From Bacteroidaceae bacterium (lineage in GTDB: Bacteria > Bacteroidota > Bacteroidia > Bacteroidales > Bacteroidaceae), in assembly GCA_017631315.1 (NCBI GenBank), contig JAGBTN010000010.1, positions 62,001 to 126,000 of the forward strand: a stretch of DNA of 64,000 nt, read 5' to 3'. This document shows positions 8,010-16,314 of this stretch, in pieces. A program made the translations under genes and the position numbers. Each line of letters starts with the position of its first letter. Positions within the stretch are counted from its first letter, which is position 1. The notes below the pieces were generated by a model. The model was not told the origin of the DNA, made no database searches, and was given only the letters and a program-made list of their open reading frames with translations.

Positions 8010-8780
8010 ATGAAGAAGTATTATATCTTATTGTTTGCAATATCTTTTAATGTGTTTTCTCCATTAAACTTGCAAGCAAAGAAGGTCCGAACACTTCGTC
8101 TTACATCCTATAATATACAACACGGCAAAGGTCTCGACGGTAAGATTGACCATAACCGCCTGGCCAGTATCCTGCATGAGGCTCGTACAGAAGTTGCTGC
8201 CATACAGGAGGTGGATAGTGTGACGAAACGAAACGGAGGTGTTTATGCTCTTGACGAGATTGGTTCTAAACTAAAGATGTATAGCACTTTCGCTCCTGCA
8301 ATAGATTTCCAAGGGGGAAAGTACGGAGTTGGTATTCTCAGTAAGAAAGCTCCTCTTTCTGTGCATCGTGTTGCTCTTTATGGAAAAGAGGAACCACGTG
8401 TATTGCTTGTTGCAGAGTTCGAACATTATGTTGTTGGCTGTACGCATTTGTCTTTGAACGAAGACGACCGCCTATCGAGCATTCCTCTTATTGTAGAGGA
8501 GGCACAGAAATGGAAGAAACCATTCTTCTTATTAGGAGATTTGAATGATACGCCCGAATCGTCCTTTTACTGTGAAATGCAGAAACATTTTCTTTTTCTC
8601 AACCCCTCTTATGACAAGACCTTTCCTGCCGATGCTCCTGAGGTCTGCATAGACCACGTGGCTATTTTCAAGCCAACGGTAACGCCAGAATCGTCGCTTT
8701 CCTTCTATCGCACTTGGGTAGGAGAAGAGACATTCTCGGACCATCGACCGCTTCACGCTAAGATAAGAATATTCAGATAA
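8010..8780 (+). CDS. Secreted endonuclease/exonuclease/phosphatase family protein
   Basis: A 256-residue protein with a signal peptide (MKKYYILLFAISFNVF, cleavage likely after about residue 23). EEP-superfamily motifs are in order: SYNIQHGKG near residue 33, AIQEVDSV near 65 (metal-binding Glu), GDLNDTPES near 175, DHVAIF near 215 and SDHRPLHAKI near 243 (catalytic Asp-His). The metal-dependent hydrolase probably acts on phosphodiester or phosphomonoester bonds outside the cytoplasm; whether its substrate is DNA, sphingomyelin or an inositol phosphate cannot be told. It starts 19 bp after rng and ends at a strong terminator. Confidence 0.85.
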   Translation: MKKYYILLFAISFNVFSPLNLQAKKVRTLRLTSYNIQHGKGLDGKIDHNRLASILHEARTEVAAIQEVDSVTKRNGGVYALDEIGSKLKMYSTFAPAIDFQGGKYGVGILSKKAPLSVHRVALYGKEEPRVLLVAEFEHYVVGCTHLSLNEDDRLSSIPLIVEEAQKWKKPFFLLGDLNDTPESSFYCEMQKHFLFLNPSYDKTFPADAPEVCIDHVAIFKPTVTPESSLSFYRTWVGEETFSDHRPLHAKIRIFR

Positions 8781-8792
8781 TACACTAACAAT

Positions 8793-8828
8793 AAAAACAG
8801 CCTCTCCGATTGTAGAGGCTGTTTTTTT
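8793..8828 (+). terminator. Intrinsic terminator after the EEP-family gene
   Basis: A 13-nt stem (AAAAACAGCCTCT with AGAGGCTGTTTTT), 8-nt loop and T-run, 12 bp after the stop codon. Confidence 0.9.
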
Positions 8829-8897
8829 GTTTTATCCTTCGAGATAGTTTGCTCGAAGGGAATTTAAACCTTAAGTTTAGTTTATCATTTGATGGAA

Positions 8898-11057
8898 TTA
8901 GTGTGCACCGTAGACTTCGATATCTCCTATGCGTACGAATCCGTCTGTGCCACCGTTGGTAACGGACACTCGCACGTATCGTGCATCGACAGGAGTAATG
9001 GAAACGTCGTTGACCGGGACAGTGTTGTCGATATGTGTGCCTACTGTGGTCCATGTTTCGCCATCGAGACTGGTTTCTACGATATAATCGCGTGTGTTAA
9101 GTTGTGGTTCGAGTCCGGAAGCTTCTGCATGGCGAACTACGTAACGACTGATTTTGTATGTCTCCTGGAAGTCCATTTGAATCCATCCTGTTCCTTCGGC
9201 TGTTCGTGAAATCCAGATGTATCCTTCTGATGGTGAGCCGTCGGCTGCCAGCCTAACGTTTGTTTTTGCTGTGGAAGATGTGATGACCATATCCTGCAAC
9301 AGTGTGAGGTTGAAGGGTAGGTGGTTTGCTTCGTTGAAGTAACTGAACCAGTGGTCTGCACGAACGATTTTGACGTTGCCAGGTGAGAGAGCGTCGAGTT
9401 TGTCTTTTAGTGCAACAAGTTTATCAGGCCCAACGTCCCAAACCGTTGCCTGTCCAGTGACAAACATTGGTTTGCTGCCGGTAAAGTTTTTGATGTCACG
9501 ATTGAAGAAGTCTGTAATAACATCTACACTATTTGCGTAACAGGGATATTGTACGGTGATGGGCAACCAGTTGGACTGAACTTTTGTGGTGAGTCGGCCA
9601 ACTTGTCGTTCCCAGTCGTTGATGGTAAGTCCGTAAAGGTAAGGGCAGTTTTCTGCATAAACTCTTCGTTGTACGCTGCTGACGTCATCCCAAATAGTGA
9701 TGACGCGCAGGCCTGCTTTCTCAATGTAACGTTGAGTGAGTTGTGTGTATGGTGTGATGAGTGCGCTGTTGTTTTGGCTGGCATAATAGCGGTAGTTGTG
9801 TGCATCGTAGGGCATTGCATAGCCCAGTCCGGATGGTCCGCTGACGAAGCAGTCGTTGGTTGTTGCCTTGCGGTAGTAGTAGTTAAGCATCATGGGGGCA
9901 AAGTCAACCAGTGCCGGGCTTATGGTCCAGTTCATGGGTATTTTGCCACGTCCGCTTTGTTCGAAGATTTTGGCCATTGCGTGCTGGCAATATTGTATGT
10001 TGTCGCCATCGCTGATATAGACAGCGGCATAGACTTTGTTTTCCAGTTTTCCACGTTTGGGTACAGGGGAGATCTTGATGGGTTTGTTTACTGCAGCATA
10101 TACGGTAGTGTTTTCAAAGAAGTCGGCAGGAACAGTTGTGAGACCATACTTTGTTGCTGCGCCCATACCAGAGCGTTCCTCTGGGTACCATCCCAACACG
10201 ATGTCGCGTCCGGGTTTCATGTCTTTGAGCATTTTGCTGAGCAAATTATTTTCGTTGGAGACGCGTGGGTCAAGGTAAACGCAGGCAGCACCGCAGGCAG
10301 CACCTATGTCGTGTACATAGGGAATGAGTGGTCTCTCGCTGATGAGGAGTCGGTGTGTGCATCGGCTCCAATAGTTGTTGTAGAGATGTGTGTAGATTTG
10401 GTATGCTGTTGTCATTGTAAGTGTAGTGAGGTCTTCAACGACAGGGAAGTCCATACCATTGGCAATGAGTTTTTCTCTGATTTCTGCCGTAACGGGGAGC
10501 AGACGCTCGAGTCCGGCAATGGTTACTGCAAGGTTAGCGTAGTGTTCGCTTTTCTCTGTGCTGTAGAGGACGAGACCTTTTATTTCTGATTTGTAAAGCT
10601 TTACCAGCGTGTAGGGTGTTGAAGTCGAGACGGCTTGAGTGCGCAGGCTGTGTGCTGTGGGCCACGTGCTCTGCGGTTCTTCATTGTGGTTGTAGAGCAG
10701 GATGCGAGGGCGTGTGCGGTTGATGATACCTTGCATGGTGCAGAACATGACGCGTTCTGTGTCGCTGAGTTTGGCCGCACTCATGTCGAGTGTCCTGATG
10801 GATGGTGTGGTCGTAGGCGGTAGGAAGAGGGGTAGCAGCCGGTCTTCGGGCCAAACGAGATCGCCTGCTTCCAGTATGCGCTGCCCACTGGTGTTGGTAT
10901 TGTAAATGGTGTCTGTGAACGTTATTTTTTCAACTTGTTCTACTTCTGTGCGAAGGTTATCGCCGAAGGTGGTGGATGTTATCATCGTGGTGGGCTGTTG
11001 TGCCACGAGTTGTGTGGTTCCCGTTATGGCCAAGGCCAGTAGGAGTGTCTTTTTCAT
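8898..11057 (-). CDS. Secreted GxGYxYP-domain protein with C-terminal discoidin domain
   Basis: A 719-residue exported protein (signal peptide MKKTLLLALAITGTTQLVAQ). After a short Bacteroidales segment ending VEKITFTD, residues about 75-560 fit the GxGYxYP putative glycoside hydrolase family; the motif appears as GLGYAMPYDAH near 410. The C-terminal about 130 residues (GWIQMDFQETYKISRYVV through YVRVSVTNGG) form an F5/8 type C (discoidin) carbohydrate-binding fold. A polysaccharide-processing role is inferred from the family and domain partners; no activity can be assigned. It lies 28 bp downstream of the small secreted protein, likely one operon. Confidence 0.8.
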   Translation of the reverse strand: MKKTLLLALAITGTTQLVAQQPTTMITSTTFGDNLRTEVEQVEKITFTDTIYNTNTSGQRILEAGDLVWPEDRLLPLFLPPTTTPSIRTLDMSAAKLSDTERVMFCTMQGIINRTRPRILLYNHNEEPQSTWPTAHSLRTQAVSTSTPYTLVKLYKSEIKGLVLYSTEKSEHYANLAVTIAGLERLLPVTAEIREKLIANGMDFPVVEDLTTLTMTTAYQIYTHLYNNYWSRCTHRLLISERPLIPYVHDIGAACGAACVYLDPRVSNENNLLSKMLKDMKPGRDIVLGWYPEERSGMGAATKYGLTTVPADFFENTTVYAAVNKPIKISPVPKRGKLENKVYAAVYISDGDNIQYCQHAMAKIFEQSGRGKIPMNWTISPALVDFAPMMLNYYYRKATTNDCFVSGPSGLGYAMPYDAHNYRYYASQNNSALITPYTQLTQRYIEKAGLRVITIWDDVSSVQRRVYAENCPYLYGLTINDWERQVGRLTTKVQSNWLPITVQYPCYANSVDVITDFFNRDIKNFTGSKPMFVTGQATVWDVGPDKLVALKDKLDALSPGNVKIVRADHWFSYFNEANHLPFNLTLLQDMVITSSTAKTNVRLAADGSPSEGYIWISRTAEGTGWIQMDFQETYKISRYVVRHAEASGLEPQLNTRDYIVETSLDGETWTTVGTHIDNTVPVNDVSITPVDARYVRVSVTNGGTDGFVRIGDIEVYGAH

Positions 11058-11085
11058 CTTATGTGAGAGTTATGAGGGTGGTGAA

Positions 11086-11643
11086 TTAAAACTTTATCTT
11101 GGTAGAGAATGTTCCTACCTTGACAATGAAGATGCCTGTGCCAAGTGTGTTGCGGCTCAGTCGCAGTTCGCCGTTATGGAGTGGCGGTGTGGGGACTGTG
11201 CGTCCGTCGATTGTGTAGATGCGTGGTTCTGTGCCTTCGGGGATTCCTTTGAGGAGTGCTCCTCCGTTTTGGAGTATAAAACCGAAGCCTTCAAGCTTGT
11301 TGATGGCTGTTTCGTCGTCCTTTTTGCCGAACACGATTTCTTCTATATCGGTTATTTCAAATTCTACGGCGTCGGTTGTCTTTGGTTTGATGGTGAGTTT
11401 TCCTTTCTGGATTGTCACAACAGGACTTTCCTCGAATAGGATAGAAGCCGTGCCTCCGCCTATGGTTTTTACTACGAGTCCTTCACCGCCTTCGCTCACG
11501 GTGAGGAAGCTGATTTGTTTGAGTTCCTCCACTCGGGTTTGGATGCGAGTTCCATCTGTTTTCACGATGTTCATGACTTTCTCCTGTGCGTTTCCTGCGA
11601 AGGCGCATAGGGAGAGTAGTGCTGCGAAAATGGTCTTTCTCAT
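11086..11643 (-). CDS. Small secreted protein with sorting-domain-like C-terminus
   Basis: A 185-residue protein with a signal peptide (MRKTIFAALLSLCAFAGNAQ). Residues 25-50 (MNIVKTDGTRIQTRVEELKQ, then ISF) resemble a short segment near the N-terminus of the neighbouring GxGYxYP protein and of many Bacteroidales exported proteins. The last about 75 residues (RIYTIDGRTV through GTGIFIVKVG to KIKF) look like a type IX-type C-terminal sorting or adhesion domain. No catalytic motif is present. It is probably co-transcribed with the GxGYxYP gene. Function unknown; a surface role is inferred. Confidence 0.7.
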   Translation of the reverse strand: MRKTIFAALLSLCAFAGNAQEKVMNIVKTDGTRIQTRVEELKQISFLTVSEGGEGLVVKTIGGGTASILFEESPVVTIQKGKLTIKPKTTDAVEFEITDIEEIVFGKKDDETAINKLEGFGFILQNGGALLKGIPEGTEPRIYTIDGRTVPTPPLHNGELRLSRNTLGTGIFIVKVGTFSTKIKF

Positions 11644-11844
11644 TACCTTAAATATCTAATATTTTCTTTTACATTTTATGCCTGAGAACCCTATTTCGGC
11701 TCCCAGACATGACAAAGATATGGATTATTACGTATAGTACCAAAGATTTCTCTGTGTTTTTGTTTGTTTTGTATGTAAATTTTCACGTGTCTTTATTTGT
11801 GCCAAATGCAGTATTGTAACATTTTGAAAAAATAAATGATTTAT

Positions 11845-11875
11845 TTTGAACTATGCTGACTTATTCGTAAATTTG
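11845..11875 (+). promoter_or_regulatory. Promoter of the type I R-M operon
   Basis: TTTG at 11845-11848, a 19-bp spacer and TAAATTTG at 11868-11875 match the Bacteroidota -33/-7 promoter. The ATG of hsdM is about 24 bp downstream. Confidence 0.75.
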
Positions 11876-11898
11876 CGGAGTAAATCTTGACAAACAGC

Positions 11899-13407
11899 AT
11901 GGCAAAGAAAAACAATACTACCTCAATTGGATTTGAGGATGCGATATGGAGGGCTGCAGATAAGTTGCGTGGCAACCTGAATGCTTCGGAATACGAAGGT
12001 GTGGTGCTTGGCCTCATCTTCCTGAAGTACATCAGCGACAGATTCGAGGCGAAATACCAGGAACTCCTGCAGGACGAATATGCCGATGTGGAGGACAAGG
12101 ACGAATACGAGGCAGATGGTGTCTTCTTCGTGCCTCAGGATGCGCGTTGGAGCGTCATCAGCCTTGCTGCACATACGCCCGAAATAGGCAAAGTCATAGA
12201 TGATGCCCTCGAAGCCATCGAGCGCGAGAACCCCAAGTTGAAGGGCGTCCTGCCTGGCAACTATGCTCGCCCTGAACTCGACAAACGCCGACTGGGCGAT
12301 GTGGTCGATCTCTTCACAAACATCCATATGCTGGCAAGTGGCGACGAGAAGGACTTGCTTGGGCGCGTCTATGAATACTGCCTGCAGAAGTTCGCCTCGA
12401 TGGAGGGCAAGAACGCTGGCGAATTCTATACGCCTTCGTGCATAGTGCGTACCATAGTTGAGATTCTGCAACCCTATCAGGGCCGCGTTTACGACCCTTG
12501 CTGCGGCTCTGGTGGCATGTTTGTGCAGAGTGCAAAGTTCATACAGAACCATCAGAAAGACATCCAGAACATCAGCGTCTATGGTCAGGAAGCGAACCCT
12601 TCCACATGGAAGATGGCACACATGAATGTCGCCATTCGCGGACTGGAAGCCAACCTGGGACAGGCGTATGCCGACACTTTCTTCAACGACCAGCACCCGA
12701 CGCTCAAGGCCGACTTCATTATGGCAAACCCGCCCTTTAACCTGAGCGACTGGGGCGCAGACAAACTGGAGAAAGACCCGCGCTGGAAGTACGGATTGCC
12801 CCCTGCAGGAAACGCCAACTTCGCTTGGATGCAGCACATGATTCACCACCTCTCGCCCGTTGGCCGCATCGGCCTTGTGTTGGCGAATGGCGCACTCAGC
12901 AGCCAGACTGGAGGCGAGGGAACGATACGCCAGAAGATAGTCGAAGCCGACCTGGTGGAAGGCATCATCGCGCTGCCCTCGCAACTCTTCTATTCAACGG
13001 GCATTCCCGTCTCGCTTTGGTTCCTCTCTCGCCATAAGCAGCAGCCGGGCAAAGTGCTCTTCATCGATGCACGAAACATGGGCACGATGGTGACCAGAGC
13101 CGTTCGCGAACTGATGCAGGAAGACATCCAGAAGATAGCAGAGACCTTCGAAGCCTATAGGAAAGGCACACTTGAGGACGAAGCAGGCTATTGTGCCGTA
13201 AAGACCTTGCAAGACATTCAGACTCAAGATTTCATTCTAACTCCAGGCCGCTATGTGGGCATCGCAGAGCAGGAAGACGACGGAGAGCCTTTTGCAGAGA
13301 AGATGCAGCGTCTGACCAGCGAACTCTCAGGCCTCTTCGCAGAAAGCCATCGCTTAGAAGAAGAGATCAAGAAACAACTCAGCAGCATAGGATTTGAAAT
13401 AGGATAG
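11899..13407 (+). CDS. hsdM: Type I restriction-modification system, DNA methyltransferase subunit
   Basis: A 502-residue M subunit that methylates adenine at the site chosen by HsdS. The helical N-terminal HsdM domain (GFEDAIWRAADKLRGNLN, then a YEGVVLGLIFLKYIS segment) covers residues 8-150. The SAM-binding motif DPCCGSGGM is near 198-206 and the catalytic N6-adenine motif NPPF near 276-279. A TTG at 11887 would extend it by four codons; the ATG at 11899 is chosen, about 24 bp after the promoter. The gene is clearly GC-richer than the two small genes and hsdS that follow. Confidence 0.96.
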   Translation: MAKKNNTTSIGFEDAIWRAADKLRGNLNASEYEGVVLGLIFLKYISDRFEAKYQELLQDEYADVEDKDEYEADGVFFVPQDARWSVISLAAHTPEIGKVIDDALEAIERENPKLKGVLPGNYARPELDKRRLGDVVDLFTNIHMLASGDEKDLLGRVYEYCLQKFASMEGKNAGEFYTPSCIVRTIVEILQPYQGRVYDPCCGSGGMFVQSAKFIQNHQKDIQNISVYGQEANPSTWKMAHMNVAIRGLEANLGQAYADTFFNDQHPTLKADFIMANPPFNLSDWGADKLEKDPRWKYGLPPAGNANFAWMQHMIHHLSPVGRIGLVLANGALSSQTGGEGTIRQKIVEADLVEGIIALPSQLFYSTGIPVSLWFLSRHKQQPGKVLFIDARNMGTMVTRAVRELMQEDIQKIAETFEAYRKGTLEDEAGYCAVKTLQDIQTQDFILTPGRYVGIAEQEDDGEPFAEKMQRLTSELSGLFAESHRLEEEIKKQLSSIGFEIG

Positions 13408-13409
13408 AC

Positions 13410-13697
13410 ATGTGTGTGTTATCTAAATTAAGTTATGCAGATATTGTTGCCACTATTGCCTTAGTGTGGAGCTTTATCTTATTTGCTTATAACTATTTCT
13501 CGTCAAAAAGAAACGAGAAGAAATTTGAAGAACAAACTAAAACAATAAACGACTTCAAAAACGCTTACCAAAATCATCTAGATGCAGAGAAAAAAGAAAA
13601 AGAGGAGAACATACGAGGTTTACAAGAATCTATAAAGCAATCACAAAAGTTCATGAATGATTATTTTAAGAGGGAACAGGAGAGATTAGGTTTATGA
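13410..13697 (+). CDS. Single-pass membrane coiled-coil protein inside the R-M operon
   Basis: A 95-residue protein of unrecognised family. Residues about 9-30 form one transmembrane helix (YADIVATIALVWSFILFAYN). The rest is highly charged and helical (EKKFEEQTKTINDFKNAY onward), likely a cytoplasmic coiled coil. It starts 2 bp after the hsdM stop, and its own end overlaps the next gene by 4 bp (ATGA), so it is translated as part of the R-M operon. It is AT-rich compared with hsdM. It may anchor or position a partner at the membrane; that is inference only. Confidence 0.75.
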   Translation: MCVLSKLSYADIVATIALVWSFILFAYNYFSSKRNEKKFEEQTKTINDFKNAYQNHLDAEKKEKEENIRGLQESIKQSQKFMNDYFKREQERLGL

Positions 13698-14302
13698 AGT
13701 TCAAGAAGACAGAAAAGGAAATCATCGAAGCCATCGTTAAGTACGACGGAGAGGTGAAATCTCTGGCAGAAGTCATCAACAAAAGTGGCTTGCTGGAAGA
13801 GAGAGGTATAGCCTATGTCTCTTATGGAGGTAAAGGTACTATCTTCCTGAAGAACGACAAATATGATATTGATGACAAGGAACCTCTTGGCTATGTTGCA
13901 GATTTAGTATCGCTCATAAACCTGTTAATTGAAAAGCGATATATCATCACTATGCCACTTGAGAGCGGTCGAGAGTTAGTTATTGGTAGGAGGTCTTCTA
14001 GATGGTTTAAACCAGAATGGATTATTGTTGATGAAAGTGAATTCGTCGATGTAGATAATATGTTCTATTGGGTTGATTCAAAAAGAGCACAAATTTATTC
14101 TCCTGTTGATTGTCCTGAAAATGTACTTCCTGTTGGCAAGACCTTATACAGTTGGTTTACAGTTAGCCAAGAATTGAAAGACTTAGTTGAAAATAATTTC
14201 AAGACTGTGGAAGATATTCGGTTTGAAAAGCAACAATGGTTAACGTGGATATCGATTGGCGTGGCATTAATTATTGGCTTGCTTGGCATTTTTTGTAAAT
14301 AG
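13694..14302 (+). CDS. C-tail-anchored protein of unknown function inside the R-M operon
   Basis: A 202-residue protein I do not recognise. The N-terminal about 30 residues (TEKEIIEAIVKYDGEVKSLA) look helical and could be a winged-helix-like fragment. The middle is mixed alpha/beta. A single hydrophobic helix at about 182-200 (WLTWISIGVALIIGLLGIF) ends two residues before the C-terminus, a tail-anchor layout with the bulk in the cytoplasm. It overlaps the 95-residue gene by 4 bp and ends 1 bp before hsdS, so it is tightly coupled to specificity-subunit translation. AT-rich like its neighbours. Confidence 0.75.
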   Translation: MKFKKTEKEIIEAIVKYDGEVKSLAEVINKSGLLEERGIAYVSYGGKGTIFLKNDKYDIDDKEPLGYVADLVSLINLLIEKRYIITMPLESGRELVIGRRSSRWFKPEWIIVDESEFVDVDNMFYWVDSKRAQIYSPVDCPENVLPVGKTLYSWFTVSQELKDLVENNFKTVEDIRFEKQQWLTWISIGVALIIGLLGIFCK

Positions 14303-14303
14303 T

Positions 14304-15515
14304 ATGGAAGAGTGGAAGGAATATAAAATAGGTGATATAGCCAAGACAAATACATCACAATATTCTTTGTCAGAGAATTGGGAAACTATTCAATATCTTG
14401 ATACTGGAAGTATAACCAAAAATCAAATATCTGGTATTGAAGAGTTTTTTGGCAATATCGATTTACCGAGCAGGGCAAGGCGAAAGGTAAAACATGGAGA
14501 CATTGTTTATTCATGTGTACGCCCCAACTTATGCCACTATGGGTATATAGACAATCCACCAGCAAACTTACTTGTTTCTACGGGTTTTGCAGTTATAACT
14601 GTTGACCCCAATATAGCTGATGCTCGTTATATATATTACTTCCTAACACAGAATAACATAGTACAGAGTCTTCACACTATAGGAGAGCAGGCAGTTTCGA
14701 CTTATCCTTCCATCAAAGCCTCTGACATCGAAGATTTGTCTATTTTATTACCTTCTCTTCCTATTCAGCGCCAAATTGCTTCCATTCTTTCTTCTCTTGA
14801 TGACAAGATAGAGTTGAACAGGAAGATAAATGCGAATTTAGAGGCTCAGGCTCAGGCTTTATTCAAGTCTTGGTTTGTCGATTTCGAACCGTTCAAAGAC
14901 CAACCCTTCGTAGAAAGCGAACTGGGAATGATTCCTGAAGGGTGGAGAGTGGGAACGCTTGGAGAAATATGCAATCAGTCATCAATCAAAGTCGGTTGTC
15001 GTAATGATGTGAAGGTGCTATCTCCTGTCACAACAGGAAACCTTATGCTTTCGGAAGAATACTTTACGAAACAAGTCTTTAGTGAAAGTATTGCAAAATA
15101 CAAAGTGGTCACAAAAGGAGCATTCGCATATAACCCTGCTCGTGTAAACATTGGTTCTCTAGGAAGAAATGAATATGATTTTGATGGAGCGGTAAGTCCA
15201 GTTTATGTAGTTTTCGAATGTAAGGATGGATATGAAAACTTCTTCGATTTATACAGAAGGACTGAACGATTTAAAACTGAAGTTTCATTACGAGCAATAG
15301 GAGGCGTAAGGCAATCTTTGAATTATACTGACTTTGCTATGATTCAGACTGTCATAGCCCCTCAGAATGTGATTGATGCTTTTAATCCTCTATTTGATAA
15401 TATCAAAGTAACCCAAAGGCATTTAGAAAAAGAAAACTCTCGCCTTGCTTCTCTTCGCGATACGCTTTTGCCTCGCTTGATGAGTGGGGAACTGAAAGTC
15501 AATGAAGTCATTTAG
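14304..15515 (+). CDS. hsdS: Type I restriction-modification system, specificity subunit
   Basis: A 403-residue S subunit with two target-recognition domains. TRD1 (about 1-150, MEEWKEYKIGDI onward) is followed by the conserved helical spacer (QIASILSSLDDKIELNRKIN, then FKSWFVDFEPF) at about 155-200. TRD2 (GMIPEGWRVGTLGEI onward) leads to the second conserved helix ending SLRDTLLPRLMSGELKV. The two TRDs define a bipartite recognition site that cannot be read from sequence. A longer frame from 14274 uses a TTG within the upstream gene; the ATG at 14304 is chosen. The TAG stop lies within the left arm of an inverted repeat. Confidence 0.95.
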   Translation: MEEWKEYKIGDIAKTNTSQYSLSENWETIQYLDTGSITKNQISGIEEFFGNIDLPSRARRKVKHGDIVYSCVRPNLCHYGYIDNPPANLLVSTGFAVITVDPNIADARYIYYFLTQNNIVQSLHTIGEQAVSTYPSIKASDIEDLSILLPSLPIQRQIASILSSLDDKIELNRKINANLEAQAQALFKSWFVDFEPFKDQPFVESELGMIPEGWRVGTLGEICNQSSIKVGCRNDVKVLSPVTTGNLMLSEEYFTKQVFSESIAKYKVVTKGAFAYNPARVNIGSLGRNEYDFDGAVSPVYVVFECKDGYENFFDLYRRTERFKTEVSLRAIGGVRQSLNYTDFAMIQTVIAPQNVIDAFNPLFDNIKVTQRHLEKENSRLASLRDTLLPRLMSGELKVNEVI

Positions 15516-15556
15516 GTTTTCTTAGAATTTCATAGGAGAACCTAAGAAGACCTAAG
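15512..15556. repeat. Left arm of inverted repeats flanking the four-helix gene
   Basis: Contains reiterated TTAGG/CCTAAG motifs. Positions 15512-15536 match the reverse complement of 16265-16289 at 20 of 25 bases. It begins at the hsdS stop codon and ends before the four-helix-bundle gene. Confidence 0.7.
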
Positions 15557-15578
15557 ATTAAAAGAAAAAAACATAAGG

Positions 15579-16259
15579 ATGGATTACGATACCAAAGGAA
15601 AAGTGCTGAAGAAAGCGGTTGTATGGAATGAACTCTATTTCTACCGCAAGAGTGATGCCATCTACCAACTGACGGTAGAGTTCTGCAAGCATTTCCTTCC
15701 TGCTCATGGCGACCGAACAGTAGATCAGATGGTACAGGCTGCCCGAAGTGGTAAGCAGAATATCGTGGAAGGAAGCGAGGATGGACAGACCAGCTCTGAG
15801 ATGGAAATAAAACTGCTAAACGTGGCACGTGGCAGTCTGCAGGAACTGCGCCTGGACTATCAGGACTATCTCAATACGCATCATCTGCCGATGTGGCCAG
15901 CAGACAGCGAACGGCAGCAACGGCTTCGTGAATTCTGTCATTCTCACAACGACTACAGCGACTATGCTCCCTTTGTAGTGAAGATGAGCGACGAGGAAAT
16001 GGCGAATCTGCTGCTTACCCTCTGTCACCAAACAGACAAGATGATGTGCTCCTATATAGAGAAACTGGAACATCACTTTGTGACCGAAGGAGGTATCAAG
16101 GAGCGCATGTATGCAGCCCGCACCGGCTACCGCCAGACAGTAGATGCCCATGTGCAGGCGCTGGAAGCAGAAAACCAACAACTGAAAACAAAGGTAAAAG
16201 CCTTGGAGGAAGAACTGAAGAAGGCTTTAGAGGAACTAGGAAATTCTAGGAAGCTTTAG
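15579..16259 (+). CDS. Four-helix-bundle protein with coiled-coil suffix
   Basis: A 226-residue protein of the S23/intervening-sequence four-helix-bundle superfamily, suffix-domain type. The bundle covers about residues 10-130 and contains the typical MVQAARSGKQNIVEGSEDG segment. A helical extension and a C-terminal leucine/glutamate-rich coiled coil (ALEAENQQLKTKVKALEEEL) follow. Relatives occur in 23S rRNA intervening sequences and, in Bacteroidota, inside type I R-M loci. Their biochemical role is unknown. It lies between hsdS and hsdR, is GC-richer than hsdS, and is bracketed by complementary repeats. Confidence 0.8.
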   Translation: MDYDTKGKVLKKAVVWNELYFYRKSDAIYQLTVEFCKHFLPAHGDRTVDQMVQAARSGKQNIVEGSEDGQTSSEMEIKLLNVARGSLQELRLDYQDYLNTHHLPMWPADSERQQRLREFCHSHNDYSDYAPFVVKMSDEEMANLLLTLCHQTDKMMCSYIEKLEHHFVTEGGIKERMYAARTGYRQTVDAHVQALEAENQQLKTKVKALEEELKKALEELGNSRKL

Positions 16260-16289
16260 GAAATCCTAAGAGATTCTAGGAAATCCTAG
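16236..16289. repeat. Right arm of inverted repeats flanking the four-helix gene
   Basis: Tandem, degenerate copies of TAGGAAATTCTAGGAA and CCTAAGAGATTCTAGG spanning the 3' end of the four-helix gene and the gap to hsdR. Positions 16265-16289 are the partner of the left arm. Confidence 0.7.
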
Positions 16290-16314
16290 TTAATAAAAAA
16301 AATAAATACAAGCT

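Noticed and set aside
8793-8828. A small RNA gene downstream of the EEP-family gene
   Set aside because: The structure is fully explained as an intrinsic terminator and there is no independent promoter box.
13410-14302. A toxin-antitoxin pair within the R-M operon
   Set aside because: The two small genes resemble neither known toxins nor antitoxins; each has one transmembrane helix, which is not enough to make that call.
14304-15515. Phase-variable hsdS with silent partner cassettes
   Set aside because: Only one hsdS is present, no second partial S gene, no long inverted repeats within it, and no recombinase gene nearby.
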